Origin: an uncultured Exiguobacterium sp.
GTDB lineage: Bacteria; Bacillota; Bacilli; Exiguobacteriales; Exiguobacteriaceae
DNA length: 41,662 nt
Direction: 5' to 3'
Assembly: GCA_913775715.1 (NCBI GenBank)
Contig: CAJYMC010000006.1
Coordinates: 1-41,662 of the forward strand
Positions 27,527 to 40,075 of the stretch are shown here, one piece after another. Position 1 is the stretch's first letter; every line of letters begins with the position of its first letter. The position numbers and the translations under genes were made by a program. Below the pieces are notes generated by a model. It worked only from the letters and a program-made list of their open reading frames with translations. It did no database searches and was not told the origin of the DNA.

Positions 27527-28383
27527 TGGTTTTCGCCTAAAAGACGAACGACGTAGACTTCGTTACAAAAGCCACGTAATCCATTATAGAGACGTTGTGC
27601 CCGATTCTCGTGTTCCGTCAATGCAAAGACTGTCGGACCACTTCCGCTCATCAAGACGCCTTCTGCGCCACAGCTTGCCATGAATTCCTTGATCTGCTCG
27701 ACTTCCGGGTGCATCGGCAACGTGACCGATTCGAGAACATTTCCGAGTGATTGGCAGATACCTTGGAAATCTTGCGCCTTCACCGCATCGATCATCGCTT
27801 CGACGTTTGGACGTTTTGCCGTGTTCAAGTCGAGGGCACCATAGACGTCAGCCGTCGAGACACCGATCGTCGGTTTAGCAAGAACGACCCAGCATGGGGG
27901 TGGTGAGACAAGTTTTTCTAGCTTCTCTCCGCGACCTGTTGCAATCGCTGTTCCACCCATGACACAAAACGGAACATCAGATCCAACCGCTGCGCCGACT
28001 TCTGCCAACTCTTCCAGTGTCAAGCCGAGTTGCCATAACTCATTCAAACCGCGTAACGTCGCTGCCGCGTCACTGGAACCACCAGCAAGTCCCGCTGCGA
28101 CCGGGATGTGTTTCTCTAAAAAGATTTCGACCCCCGTCTTGACCTCGTATTTTTCTTTTAAGATCGCTGCTGCTTTATACGCAAGATTACGTTCGTCGTT
28201 CGGAACGTAAGCATGCTGGGCATTCATGCGAATTTCTCCTGACGGCAGCTCCGTCAATTCTAGACGGTCTGCCAAATCGACTGTCGTCATCACCATATGT
28301 ACATCGTGATAGCCGTCCGGGCGCTTTGCCGTCGCATCCAGGACTAGGTTGATCTTGGCCGGAGCCTTTACAATAATCGTCAT
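27523..28383 (-). CDS. ispE: 4-diphosphocytidyl-2-C-methyl-D-erythritol kinase
   Basis: IspE phosphorylates CDP-methylerythritol in the MEP route to isoprenoids (undecaprenol, menaquinone). The 286-aa GHMP kinase starts [26 protein letters not shown]. It has the ATP loop [20 protein letters not shown] and the C-terminal [19 protein letters not shown] precedes the ATG. In B. subtilis sspF (a small acid-soluble spore protein gene) lies between veg and ispE; here only a terminator and promoter do. Confidence 0.96.
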   Translation of the reverse strand: MTIIVKAPAKINLVLDATAKRPDGYHDVHMVMTTVDLADRLELTELPSGEIRMNAQHAYVPNDERNLAYKAAAILKEKYEVKTGVEIFLEKHIPVAAGLAGGSSDAAATLRGLNELWQLGLTLEELAEVGAAVGSDVPFCVMGGTAIATGRGEKLEKLVSPPPCWVVLAKPTIGVSTADVYGALDLNTAKRPNVEAMIDAVKAQDFQGICQSLGNVLESVTLPMHPEVEQIKEFMASCGAEGVLMSGSGPTVFALTEHENRAQRLYNGLRGFCNEVYVVRLLGENH

Positions 28384-28418
28384 CGTGCCGTTCCTCCTCT
28401 AGTTCGTTTCCTGTAGGA

Positions 28419-28427
28419 ATTGTATCA
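28419..28427 (-). promoter_or_regulatory. Probable ispE promoter (extended -10)
   Basis: TGATACAAT on the minus strand is an extended -10 (TACAAT, 28419-28424). The -35 region coincides with the T tract of the veg terminator and has no good hexamer. Confidence 0.5.
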
Positions 28428-28437
28428 ACCTTTCCAC

Positions 28438-28467
28438 AAAAAAAGAAGCGAACATTTTGTCCGCTTC
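28438..28467 (-). terminator. Terminator of veg
   Basis: The arms GAAGCG (28445-28450) and CGCTTC (28462-28467), extended by wobble and A-T pairs, are followed by seven Ts on the minus strand. It begins just past the veg stop. Confidence 0.85.
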
Positions 28468-28478
28468 GGAAGGTAAGT

Positions 28479-28718
28479 TTACGAATTCGCAAATTCGATT
28501 TGTACGGAGTCTGTTAGCACGTCGGCGTAGCTATAAGAAACTCGCTCGACATTGTGGCGCTCTGCGTCTAGCTTGACTACAAACACCGAAGGATACGTCT
28601 CAACGAGCGTTCCGATTCGGGTTACGACCTTTTTACGACCGCCGCTTGCTTTTAGCGTCAGTCTTTCACCAACATGTGTTTCGAAAACATGTCTGATTTC
28701 GTTCAACGTCTTTGGCAT
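28479..28718 (-). CDS. veg: Veg protein
   Basis: Veg is a small conserved Firmicutes protein. In B. subtilis it is highly expressed and promotes biofilm matrix genes by antagonising SinR. The 79-aa protein is all one domain, MPKTLNEIRHVFETHVGERL then GGRKKVVTRIGTLVETYPSVFVVKLD. I chose the ATG at 28718 with GAGGTG upstream; a GTG three codons earlier overlaps that site. No sinR is visible in this window, so the role in this organism is open. It has its own strong promoter and terminator. yabG (spore coat protease), normally between ksgA and veg, is absent. Confidence 0.93.
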   Translation of the reverse strand: MPKTLNEIRHVFETHVGERLTLKASGGRKKVVTRIGTLVETYPSVFVVKLDAERHNVERVSYSYADVLTDSVQIEFANS

Positions 28719-28731
28719 ACGCTTCACCTCA

Positions 28732-28766
28732 CTAATATTTATTATAGCATATTAAATAAATATTAG
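28732..28766. repeat. Perfect 12-bp inverted repeat between veg promoter and start
   Basis: CTAATATTTATT (28732-28743) and AATAAATATTAG (28755-28766) are exact inverted copies with an 11-bp centre. A consensus TATAAT lies inside on the minus strand (28741-28746), 8 bp from the veg Shine-Dalgarno. It could be an operator dyad, or an AU-rich hairpin in the veg leader. No T tract follows, so it is not a terminator. Confidence 0.8.
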
Positions 28767-28777
28767 AAAGGGGAAAT

Positions 28778-30235
<1,458 letters not shown>

Positions 30236-30266
30236 GATCTCTCCACCTTCTTCAAACACTCTCGTA

Positions 30267-30294
30267 ATTGTACCTGTTTCCACGAAAAAAACAA
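30267..30294 (-). promoter_or_regulatory. Possible rnmV-ksgA promoter
   Basis: The -35 TTGTTT (30289-30294) is separated by 16 bp from the -10 TACAAT (30267-30272). The -35 lies in the T tract of the preceding terminator. Confidence 0.5.
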
Positions 30295-30317
30295 GGAAGC
30301 GTCACGTGTCCGCTTCC
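30285..30317 (-). terminator. Terminator overlapping the end of the rpfB-like gene
   Basis: The arms GGAAGCG (30295-30301) and CGCTTCC (30311-30317) with a 9-nt loop are followed by a run of seven Ts. One arm and the loop contain the last codons and the stop of the upstream gene. Confidence 0.8.
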
Positions 30318-31573
30318 GTTGCACTAGGAATGACCCAGACTTGCAGTTGTTTTCGACCGAACGTCTTCGCTTTTTGTTCCCCATCGACCAAGACATCGAT
30401 CTTATTGCCTTTGATGGCGCCGCCGGTATCGAGGGCGATTGCGAGACCAATCCCTTCGACGTAGACCTTCGTACCAAGCGGAATAACTTTCGGATCAACT
30501 GCGATGATTGGCAACCCTTGATAGGTAATCGTATCGGTCACGTCATACCCGGTCGCGGTCAAGGCGCGACCGTTATACAAACGACTGCCGTTTGAAGCTG
30601 GGTCGTTCGTATACGCTGTCGCTTCAACCATCAAGCTCTTCGCACTCGCAAAATCAAGGTCTGCATCAGCCTTCGGTGTTTCAGCTAGAGGATTCGTCGC
30701 CTGTTCTTCGTTGAAGACAGGTGCTTCGACGGGTGTCTCAACCGGTTTGGTTCCGACTTTGACGACTTGTTTGATTGGTGTTCGTGTCACTTGGTCATCA
30801 ATCAGTTTTTTCTCTTTGCTCAGACCGTCAGCTAACGTCAATTGATACTTTTTCGTTCGGACACCTGGACGACCAGATGCCGTCACGAGTTGTTCGCCTT
30901 CCGGTAAAGTCGGGTCCTTGACTTCTTCGATTTCAAACGGAACGAGCTGTTCCTGTGTCAACGTTGCACGACGTGTCGTGTTGACCGTAATCAACGTCCC
31001 TTCCGTCACACGGGTGTCGGGATCTGGAGCGACCCGATCTTCCTTTTGAAGACGGACTCCTTCTCGTGCTAGCAATTCCCGGACCGTTGTCTCATACGTA
31101 TAGATCTGTCGTGCTTTTCCACCGACGACGAGATCAACAGGAAAAGCTTCCCGGTATCGCACCGTCATACCACTCGTCAGAATAGCGTCAGAGGACGGAT
31201 AGATATCATCCGTCTCCGCTTTCTTGATCCCACGTTCTGCGAGCAAATCCTTTACTTGGCGCGCTTGCGTCCGAACGCGACGGGATTCACCATAGCCCAT
31301 GATCAGTGTGATCTCTTTCGCACGCTGAATGACGATCAACCGTTTTTCTGGTAAATCAGCACTGAGCGCCGGTTCGATGATGTCATTCGTTCGCGTCGTG
31401 ATGCCTGCTTCTTTGAGTACGCCATAAACGGAATCGGCTGTCGTTTCAATTTGCTGCTCTTGTCCATCAATCAAGACGGTCACGGTTTGTGGATGATCCA
31501 TCATTCCATAGATGAGTGCAGCAACAAGTAATAGGCTGAATCCAATCGTAGTAAACGTCAACGAACGCATCAT
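30302..31573 (-). CDS. yabE: Cell-wall-associated G5 and 3D domain protein (YabE/RpfB-like)
   Basis: This is a secreted or membrane-anchored cell-wall protein. The 423-aa sequence has an N-terminal signal or anchor helix (about 7-25). Three DUF348 repeats follow (starting near 30, 88 and 149: VTVLIDG, ITLIMGY, VDLVVGG), then a G5 domain (about 198-272) and a linker. The C-terminal 3D domain (about 335-410) has DTGGAIKGNKIDVLV and the aspartates that define it. The actinobacterial Rpf lysozyme domain is absent; the 3D domain, related to MltA, is the likely muralytic part. It overlaps tatD by 4 nt, and the two possible starts are adjacent ATGs. Confidence 0.9.
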   Translation of the reverse strand: MMRSLTFTTIGFSLLLVAALIYGMMDHPQTVTVLIDGQEQQIETTADSVYGVLKEAGITTRTNDIIEPALSADLPEKRLIVIQRAKEITLIMGYGESRRVRTQARQVKDLLAERGIKKAETDDIYPSSDAILTSGMTVRYREAFPVDLVVGGKARQIYTYETTVRELLAREGVRLQKEDRVAPDPDTRVTEGTLITVNTTRRATLTQEQLVPFEIEEVKDPTLPEGEQLVTASGRPGVRTKKYQLTLADGLSKEKKLIDDQVTRTPIKQVVKVGTKPVETPVEAPVFNEEQATNPLAETPKADADLDFASAKSLMVEATAYTNDPASNGSRLYNGRALTATGYDVTDTITYQGLPIIAVDPKVIPLGTKVYVEGIGLAIALDTGGAIKGNKIDVLVDGEQKAKTFGRKQLQVWVIPSATEADT

Positions 31574-32337
31574 GGCAAGCGGAAGACCCGTTTGGCATTT
31601 TCGGTCGTTGCTGCTTCGACGTCGGCATACATCATGCCACGGAGCTGCGCAATCTCTTCAGCGACGAACCGGACATAAGCGGGTTCGTTGCGTTTCCCGC
31701 GGTGTGGCGTCGGTGTCAGATACGGACAATCCGTCTCAACGAGTAGACGATCGAGCGGGACTTCCTGCGCCACACGCTTCGGCATCTTCGCATTCTTGAA
31801 CGTGACGGGACCTCCGAGTGAAATATAGAAGTTCATCGCGAGGCATCGTGGTAACAATTCAGCACTCATACTGTAACTGTGCAGAATCCCTCCAACTTCT
31901 TTTGCATCCTCTTCTTCAAGGATCCTTAACGTATCTTCTGTCGCTTCTCGGTTATGAATGACGATCGGTTTCTTTTTCTGCTTCGCAAGCCGGATCTGTT
32001 TGCGGAAGGCTTCTTGCTGCACGTCCTTCGGTGATGTATCCCAGTGATAGTCGAGTCCGATTTCTCCAAGCGCAACGACTTTTTCATGATCCATCAACCG
32101 TTCGACCTTTTGGTAGGCTTCCTCATCAAAGTCGATCGAGTCGACGGGATGCCAGCCGATGACCGCATAAAGATCGTCATACGCTTCAACGAGCTCCATC
32201 GCGCGATCAATCGTCTTATGATCAAATCCGACGACGATCATCGGCGAAACGCCATTCGCACGTGCCCGCTCGATCGTCTCGTGGACGTCATCTGCAAATT
32301 GGTCTGCATTCAAGTGAGTGTGTGTATCGATTAACAT
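31570..32337 (-). CDS. tatD: TatD-family metal-dependent hydrolase (YabD)
   Basis: TatD proteins are TIM-barrel metalloenzymes. Several have DNase and D-aminoacyl-tRNA deacylase activity, and the B. subtilis member at this locus is proposed to be the latter. The 255-aa protein shows the metal ligands DTHTHLNA (start), GEIGLDYHWD, VIHNREA, LHSYS and VETDCPYLTP. The RBS AAGGAG is 10 nt from the ATG. It follows metG, separated by a hairpin. Confidence 0.92.
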   Translation of the reverse strand: MLIDTHTHLNADQFADDVHETIERARANGVSPMIVVGFDHKTIDRAMELVEAYDDLYAVIGWHPVDSIDFDEEAYQKVERLMDHEKVVALGEIGLDYHWDTSPKDVQQEAFRKQIRLAKQKKKPIVIHNREATEDTLRILEEEDAKEVGGILHSYSMSAELLPRCLAMNFYISLGGPVTFKNAKMPKRVAQEVPLDRLLVETDCPYLTPTPHRGKRNEPAYVRFVAEEIAQLRGMMYADVEAATTENAKRVFRLP

Positions 32338-32356
32338 AGCTGTTCGACTCCTTCTT

Positions 32357-32391
32357 TAAAAAAATGCCTGTGACATGAAGTCCACAGGCAT
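32357..32391 (-). terminator. Hairpin terminator between metG and tatD
   Basis: The arms ATGCCTGTG (32364-32372) and CACAGGCAT (32383-32391) are followed by seven Ts on the minus strand. It lies 5 bp after the metG stop. The remaining 20 bp before tatD hold only its Shine-Dalgarno, so it probably attenuates rather than fully isolates tatD. Confidence 0.85.
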
Positions 32392-32396
32392 CGGTT

Positions 32397-34388
<1,992 letters not shown>

Positions 34389-34390
34389 CT

Positions 34391-34419
34391 ATTATACGCT
34401 GTTACGGGGCTGATGTCGA
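34391..34419 (-). promoter_or_regulatory. metG promoter (sigma-A)
   Basis: The -35 TCGACA (34414-34419) is separated by 17 bp from the consensus -10 TATAAT (34391-34396), about 40 bp before metG. It is divergent from the abrB promoter. Confidence 0.75.
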
Positions 34420-34590
34420 AACTCGCTTTTTGTCGAATCAAAACATTTTTTGACATCAGACATCAAATTACAAAAAAACACACTCTATAGTTTCATTTCC
34501 TTAAAAAAGGGAAAATGTATTAATAAATCGTTTCAAATATGGGGTTTTTGAGAAATAAATGACATTTTGATTTCAAGCTATTCAGATTGG
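34420..34590. other. AT-rich spacer between the divergent metG and abrB promoters
   Basis: This is the centre of the roughly 350-bp region without a gene. It holds A and T tracts and short repeated words: TGTCGAA at about 34415, 34431 and 34637, and GACATCA at 34452 and 34678. It has no open frame of note and no stable hairpin. AbrB binds flexible AT-rich DNA and represses its own gene in B. subtilis, so autoregulatory binding here is plausible, but no strict motif can be pointed to. Confidence 0.5.
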
Positions 34591-34619
34591 TTGACTACTT
34601 TTGGAAAGTCTAGTATTCT
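34591..34619 (+). promoter_or_regulatory. abrB promoter (sigma-A)
   Basis: The -35 TTGACT (34591-34596) is separated by exactly 17 bp from the -10 TATTCT (34614-34619), leaving a leader of about 75 nt before abrB. Confidence 0.8.
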
Positions 34620-34700
34620 ACATTCTATAGAAACGATGTCGAATTTTGACGATTTTTCAAAAGAAAAAGAGATCCATGACATCAAAGGAGGAACAACAAA

Positions 34701-34997
34701 ATGAAATCAACAGGTATTGTACGTAAAGTAGACGAGCTCGGTCGTGTCGTAATTCCAATCGAATTGCGCCGTACACTTCAAATCGCAGAAAAGGATGCCC
34801 TCGAGATCTATGTCGACAACGAACAGATCATCCTTAAAAAATATAAACCAAACATGACTTGCCAAGTCACAGGCGAAGTATCAGAAGATAACTTCAAATT
34901 GGCTGATGGTAAATTGATTCTTTCACCAGACGGCGCGCAGCGCGTTCTCGTTGAATTAAAAGATTTCCTCGATCGTCACTACGCAAGCAACGAATAA
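34701..34997 (+). CDS. abrB: Transition-state regulator AbrB
   Basis: AbrB is a global DNA-binding regulator of post-exponential genes. The 98-aa protein has the swapped-hairpin SpoVT/AbrB domain at residues 1-53 (STGIVRKVDELGRVVIPIEL) with DNA-contacting arginines. A C-terminal multimerisation domain with VLVELKDFLDRH follows. AGGAGG lies 11 nt before the ATG. It is the only gene on the plus strand in the window and converges on rsmI. It is kept although the phosphorelay-driven sporulation genes usually tied to it are absent from this region. Confidence 0.96.
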   Translation: MKSTGIVRKVDELGRVVIPIELRRTLQIAEKDALEIYVDNEQIILKKYKPNMTCQVTGEVSEDNFKLADGKLILSPDGAQRVLVELKDFLDRHYASNE

Positions 34998-35003
34998 TTA
35001 AGA

Positions 35004-35034
35004 AAGGAAGCTCCTTAACAGGGCTTCCTTTTTT
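35004..35034 (+). terminator. Terminator of abrB (shared with rsmI)
   Basis: The arms AAGGAAGC (35004-35011) and GCTTCCTT (35023-35030) are followed by Ts on the plus strand. The same stem could serve rsmI on the minus strand, where its T tract is weaker (TTTCTTAATT). The two genes converge here. Confidence 0.85.
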
Positions 35035-35890
35035 AATCTGCTTCGTGAAATGCAAGATACAGCTCTTGACGATCCAGTCCACGTTCCTTTGCGACACGTT
35101 TCAGCGCTGCATTCGGCTTTTCGCCTTCTTCGATATACCGACGGATTTGCTCGAGCGGATCACTGTCTTGGATGACCGCTTCCGGTCGTTCTTCGTTTGA
35201 TCCTTCGACAAGAACGACGAATTCACCTCTCACTTCTTCTGCTGCCCAAGCGCGTAATTCACTCACGCTCCCCCGAATGTATTCTTCATACCGTTTCGTT
35301 AGTTCCCGGGCTAACGTTACCTGGCGATCACCAAGCACTTCTTCAATCCCTTGCAACATCTCTTTCAAACGATGCGGTGCTTCATAAAAGATGAGCGTTC
35401 CGGTTTCGTATTTCAATTGCTCCAACGCTTCGCGGCGCTCTTTTTTCTTCCGTGGCAAAAAGCCATAATACAAAAAGCGTTCCGTCGACAGACCGGACGC
35501 GACAAGAGCGGTCAACGCAGCGTTCGCACCCGGAAGAACGATGACAGGAATGTCTGCAACGATTGCTTGGCGAATCAGATCGCTTCCCGGGTCCGAGATA
35601 CCAGGCATACCGGCGTCGGAGACGAGGGCGATTTGCTTTCCTGCCTCTAAATCAGTGAGGAGTCGTTCGCCGCTTGTTTGTTTATTGTGTTCATGGTAAC
35701 TGACAAGCTTCGTCTCAATTGAAAAATGTCGAAACAGTTTCATCGTCTGTCGGGTATCTTCTGCTGCGACGATATCGGATTCCTGTAAGATTCGAACGGC
35801 CCGATACGTCATGTCTTCTAAATTGCCGATTGGTGTCGGGACGATATAGAGCCCAGCCCCTTGCTGTTGATAGCTACTCGTCGCTTTCAT
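35033..35890 (-). CDS. rsmI: 16S rRNA (cytidine(1402)-2'-O)-methyltransferase
   Basis: RsmI methylates the 2'-OH of C1402 in the 30S decoding centre. The 285-aa tetrapyrrole-methylase-fold protein has GLYIVPTPIGNLEDMTYRAV, the conserved VAAEDTRQTMKLFRHF, ALVSDAGMPGISDPG and VLPGANAALTALVASG. The fold is shared with the N-terminal half of MazG/YabN in this window. AAGGAGG precedes the ATG, which overlaps the yazA stop by 4 nt. Confidence 0.96.
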   Translation of the reverse strand: MKATSSYQQQGAGLYIVPTPIGNLEDMTYRAVRILQESDIVAAEDTRQTMKLFRHFSIETKLVSYHEHNKQTSGERLLTDLEAGKQIALVSDAGMPGISDPGSDLIRQAIVADIPVIVLPGANAALTALVASGLSTERFLYYGFLPRKKKERREALEQLKYETGTLIFYEAPHRLKEMLQGIEEVLGDRQVTLARELTKRYEEYIRGSVSELRAWAAEEVRGEFVVLVEGSNEERPEAVIQDSDPLEQIRRYIEEGEKPNAALKRVAKERGLDRQELYLAFHEAD

Positions 35891-36141
35891 GAGGTTCCTC
35901 CTTGAATCAACCGTTCTTTTTGTGAACGGGTTAATTGTTTAATCGCATATTCCCGCTTCATTGCTTCTGACTTCGTCGTAAAAACTTCCTGATGAACGAG
36001 AACGACTGGCAGACGAGCACGTGTATACTTCGCTCCCTTACCTGCATTATGTGTCGCGATGCGTTGCGTGACATCTACCGCGTAACCCGTATAATACGTA
36101 TCATCTTGGCACCGAACGATATAGACTGCATGCTCAGACAT
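35887..36141 (-). CDS. yazA: GIY-YIG nuclease superfamily protein (UPF0213, YazA)
   Basis: This 84-aa protein is a minimal GIY-YIG domain. The motif appears as VYIVRCQDDTYYTGYAVDVT, followed by the conserved Arg/His helix RIATHNAGKGAKYTRAR and the catalytic-type Glu in TKSEAMKREYAIKQLTR. The family is YhbQ/YazA, for which a nuclease function is likely but not settled. It overlaps yabB by 8 nt and rsmI by 4 nt. Confidence 0.92.
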   Translation of the reverse strand: MSEHAVYIVRCQDDTYYTGYAVDVTQRIATHNAGKGAKYTRARLPVVLVHQEVFTTKSEAMKREYAIKQLTRSQKERLIQGGTS

Positions 36142-36871
36142 CGAACAGTTCCTTCATCTGATCCGCATACGAGTTGTCCGCTTCATAGACAATGAATGGG
36201 GGAAGCACCTTTAGTCCAGGTTTTGCATCCTTGATCCCCTCGACCAAGAGCATGTTTGCTTCCTTTCCTGCTTTCGGATAAATCAGCTGCATCCGTTTCG
36301 GTTCCAAGCGATATGTCCGCATCAAGGTGACGATATCGAGCAGTCGTTCCGGTCGATGGACGAACGCTGCTTTTCCGCCTTGTTTCAACAAATCTGATGC
36401 ACCACGAATACAGTCTTCAAGGGTACAGAGGACTTCGTGCCTTGCAATCGTATAATGTTCACTTTGGTTTTGGTTCGATGTCTCGTTTGCTAAAAAATAA
36501 GGCGGATTACAGGTGACAGCATCATAGATGCCGTATCCAAGACGTGTTCCTGCCTCTTTGACGTCTCCTTCAATCATCTCGATCTGGTCGTTCAGTTCAT
36601 TCAAGGTGATGCTACGTCGTGCCATCTCCGCTAGTCGTGGCTGGATTTCAAGACCCGTGATCTGCCCTTTCGTCCGGTAGGATAAAAAGAGTGGAATCGC
36701 ACCGTTTCCCGAGCAAAGATCGGCAATCCGTCCCTGTTGAATCGGGACCCACGCAAATCGTGCGAGCAGTGCCGCATCGAGTGAATACGAGAAGACGGAT
36801 GGACTTTGAATGATCTTCCCTTCCTGTCCTAAGAGATAATCAAGTCGTTCGTCTGGTAATAGTTCAAACAT
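36134..36871 (-). CDS. yabB: tRNA1(Val) (adenine-N6)-methyltransferase family protein (YabB)
   Basis: This 245-aa SAM-dependent methyltransferase is related to TrmN6 (YfiC), which modifies A37 of tRNA-Val. It has the SAM loop IADLCSGNGAIPLFLS, an acidic ribose contact GLEIQPRLAEMA and the adenine-N6 catalytic motif CNPPYFL. The ATG at 36871 has AAGGAAGG upstream. The yabA terminator ends only about 18 bp before it, so transcription must come by readthrough. The exact substrate in Firmicutes is less certain than the family. Confidence 0.9.
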   Translation of the reverse strand: MFELLPDERLDYLLGQEGKIIQSPSVFSYSLDAALLARFAWVPIQQGRIADLCSGNGAIPLFLSYRTKGQITGLEIQPRLAEMARRSITLNELNDQIEMIEGDVKEAGTRLGYGIYDAVTCNPPYFLANETSNQNQSEHYTIARHEVLCTLEDCIRGASDLLKQGGKAAFVHRPERLLDIVTLMRTYRLEPKRMQLIYPKAGKEANMLLVEGIKDAKPGLKVLPPFIVYEADNSYADQMKELFDV

Positions 36872-36889
36872 GTCGTGCCTTCCTTTCCG

Positions 36890-36920
36890 AAAAAAAGACT
36901 GACTCATGTAGAAGTCAGCC
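36890..36920 (-). terminator. Hairpin terminator between yabA and yabB
   Basis: GACTGACT (36897-36904) pairs with AGTCAGCC (36913-36920), with one G-U pair. Seven Ts follow on the minus strand. It starts 2 bp after the yabA stop and leaves no space for a promoter before yabB. Confidence 0.8.
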
Positions 36921-36922
36921 TC

Positions 36923-37267
36923 TCAATGTTTCGTTAACATGGATAAGCAGAAGAGACAATCGCCGTCTTTTCGTACTTGTCCATAATGCAAGTTACAGAT
37001 ATGGAACCCTTCCTGGTACAATCGTCCGAGATTATCGTAGCCCGCACCGACGCCTGCTTCCGCTTCTTCCGCTTCCGTGACCGGCTGTTGTTCATCGCGT
37101 TCGACTTTTTCTCGAAGATGATGATTCTCCAGGTACAGATGTTGGTTCTCTTCCATCATGTAAGCCAGCTGATCCTTTAACACGCTCAGATGCTCAGTCA
37201 GCAAATGAATCTGTTGCTCAATCGCATCGACACGCGTAATGATTTCTTTTTTATCGACTCTCTCCAC
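36923..37267 (-). CDS. yabA: Replication initiation-control protein YabA
   Basis: YabA restrains replication initiation by bridging DnaA and the DnaN clamp. The 114-aa protein has an N-terminal leucine-rich coiled coil for tetramerisation (about 1-60, heptads through [21 protein letters not shown]). A linker is followed by a C-terminal zinc-binding domain with [19 protein letters not shown], whose Cys/His residues contact DnaA. Length and layout match B. subtilis YabA. It sits 14 bp after ricT. Confidence 0.95.
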   Translation of the reverse strand: MERVDKKEIITRVDAIEQQIHLLTEHLSVLKDQLAYMMEENQHLYLENHHLREKVERDEQQPVTEAEEAEAGVGAGYDNLGRLYQEGFHICNLHYGQVRKDGDCLFCLSMLTKH

Positions 37268-37281
37268 GCGTATGCACCCCG

Positions 37282-38112
37282 TTATTCTTTTGGTCGTTTT
37301 GGTTTTACGGCACCAACGGATAATAGTTCTTCCATTGAGTACGTCAAGACGCGGGAACGATCCTTCAGTTCGATTTGAACGACTTGATCGAGGATGTTCA
37401 AACCAACGACGCGTCCTTCGCCTTCAGGTACTGTCAAACGTTTTCCGTAGTCCGGCAAATCACGGCGCATTTCTTCATACGTATCGTTCTCATATTTCAG
37501 ACAGCACATCAAACGACCACATACTCCTGAAATCTTCGTCGGATTCAACGACAGGTTTTGATCTTTTGCCATCTTGATCGAAACCGGTTCGAACTCACCG
37601 AGGAAAGATGAACAACATAAGACACGACCACACGGACCGATGCCTCCCAGTAACTTCGCTTCATCCCGAACACCGATTTGACGGAGTTCAATACGCGTCC
37701 GGAAGACCGCCGCTAAATCTTTGACGAGCTCACGGAAGTCAACACGTCCTTCTGCCGTGAAGTAGAAGATGACCTTATTGCGATCAAACGTGTACTCGAC
37801 ATCGACCAATTTCATATCGAGTTTATGTTCACGGATTTTTTCGACACATACCGCATGTGCATCAAGCGCTGCGACTTTATTTTCGCGGACGATCATTGCA
37901 TCCTTATCGTCAGCAATACGAAGAATGGATTTCAGTGGCAACACCACATCTTCTTCGTCCATTTGTTTATCGGCGATGACCACTTCGCCATATTCAATGC
38001 CCCGTACCGTCTCAACGATGACTGCTTGTCCTCGTGATAATGACTCTTGTCCAGGTGCAAAATAATAAATTTTGCCCGCTTCTTTAAAGCGAACGCCTAC
38101 TACTTCTAGCAT
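37282..38112 (-). CDS. ricT: RicT, Y-complex (RicAFT) iron-sulfur protein, PSP1 family
   Basis: RicT (YaaT) with RicA and RicF forms a Fe-S complex that directs RNase Y to mature operon mRNAs and affects competence, biofilm and sporulation in B. subtilis. The 276-aa PSP1 protein has [16 protein letters not shown] and the cysteine cluster [19 protein letters not shown] and [16 protein letters not shown], the likely cluster ligands. It lies 6 bp after holB. Its presence without sporulation genes fits the wider RNA-processing role. Confidence 0.95.
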   Translation of the reverse strand: MLEVVGVRFKEAGKIYYFAPGQESLSRGQAVIVETVRGIEYGEVVIADKQMDEEDVVLPLKSILRIADDKDAMIVRENKVAALDAHAVCVEKIREHKLDMKLVDVEYTFDRNKVIFYFTAEGRVDFRELVKDLAAVFRTRIELRQIGVRDEAKLLGGIGPCGRVLCCSSFLGEFEPVSIKMAKDQNLSLNPTKISGVCGRLMCCLKYENDTYEEMRRDLPDYGKRLTVPEGEGRVVGLNILDQVVQIELKDRSRVLTYSMEELLSVGAVKPKRPKE

Positions 38113-38118
38113 GTCGCT

Positions 38119-39110
38119 CTACCCTTTCTGTAAGTCAAACATGAGACGCTCAACTGTTAATTGGGGATTAACATTCGCTTCGACCCGTCTTACTGCGGCA
38201 AGCACAGCTTGCAACCAGCGGGTGATCGTCGTCTGGCTCTTGGACCCCATCTGTTCAAGTTGGGGTTTACTATTCGTATAGGTCATACCTTCCCACGCCG
38301 GATTCAGTTTCAGACGTAAGACATCCTCGAAGAAACAGGTGACGAGTTCAAGACCGATTCGGACATCCTGACGGTTCTTGAATTGTCCCATCCATTTCTC
38401 TTGTACGAACAGTGGTAAATCAGCCGGACGATTCGCTAATTCCTCCATCAATTGTAACACTGACGCTCGCGCATTTACAAACCAGTCTTCGAGTAATGCT
38501 TCTTCTGCATCCTCAACTTTTGGATAGACACGCGCTGCCAATTGCGTCAACTCGTGGTCCCGTCCCGTTTTTTCAGATAAAACCTCGCCAATCATTTGAC
38601 GATCCGCCGGACGAAAACTTAATAACTGTCCCCGCGATCGAATCGTCGGTAAAAGGAGCTGGGGTTGATTCGTCAACAATAAAGCCACTTTTCCTTCTCC
38701 TGGTTCCTCAAAGAACTTCAGCAAACTGTTTGCTGCCTGGGGAGTCATCTTATGGGACTGGGTAATGACATAAATCTGACGATCGCCTTCAAGTCCTCGG
38801 AGTGAGAGATCATGCATCAATTGTTGAATCTGTTCTTTTTTGATGGTCGCGCCATCTGGTTCGATTTCATAATAATCGACCAAGTTGCCACTTTCCATCC
38901 GCCGACAGCTACGACAGACACCACACGGCTCTACATCAACCGGGTCCTCACAAAAAAGGCTTTTCGCGAACAAGTGAGCCGCTTCAAGTAGAAGCGGCTC
39001 ATAGTCTCCGGTGAAGATATAAGCGTGATTGATTCGATCGTTTCGTAACGAATTTTGAAGAATCGTCGAAATGACCGATTGTGTCTGTTCCAGTTCATGA
39101 AACGTCTGCA

Positions 39111-39111
<1 letters not shown>
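38119..39111 (-). CDS. holB: DNA polymerase III delta' subunit
   Basis: Delta' is the rigid subunit of the clamp loader that places the beta clamp on DNA. The 330-aa AAA+ protein has NSLRNDRINHAYIFTGDYE in place of a functional P-loop, as expected for delta'. The zinc module CEDPVDVEPCGVCRSC follows, then KMTPQAANSLLKFFEEP, with SRC-like LPTIRSRGQLLSF. It overlaps darA by one base (TGATG). The Shine-Dalgarno is weak, so coupling is likely. yaaR, usually between darA and holB in Bacillus, is missing. Confidence 0.95.
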
Positions 39112-40071
<960 letters not shown>

Positions 40072-40075
<4 letters not shown>

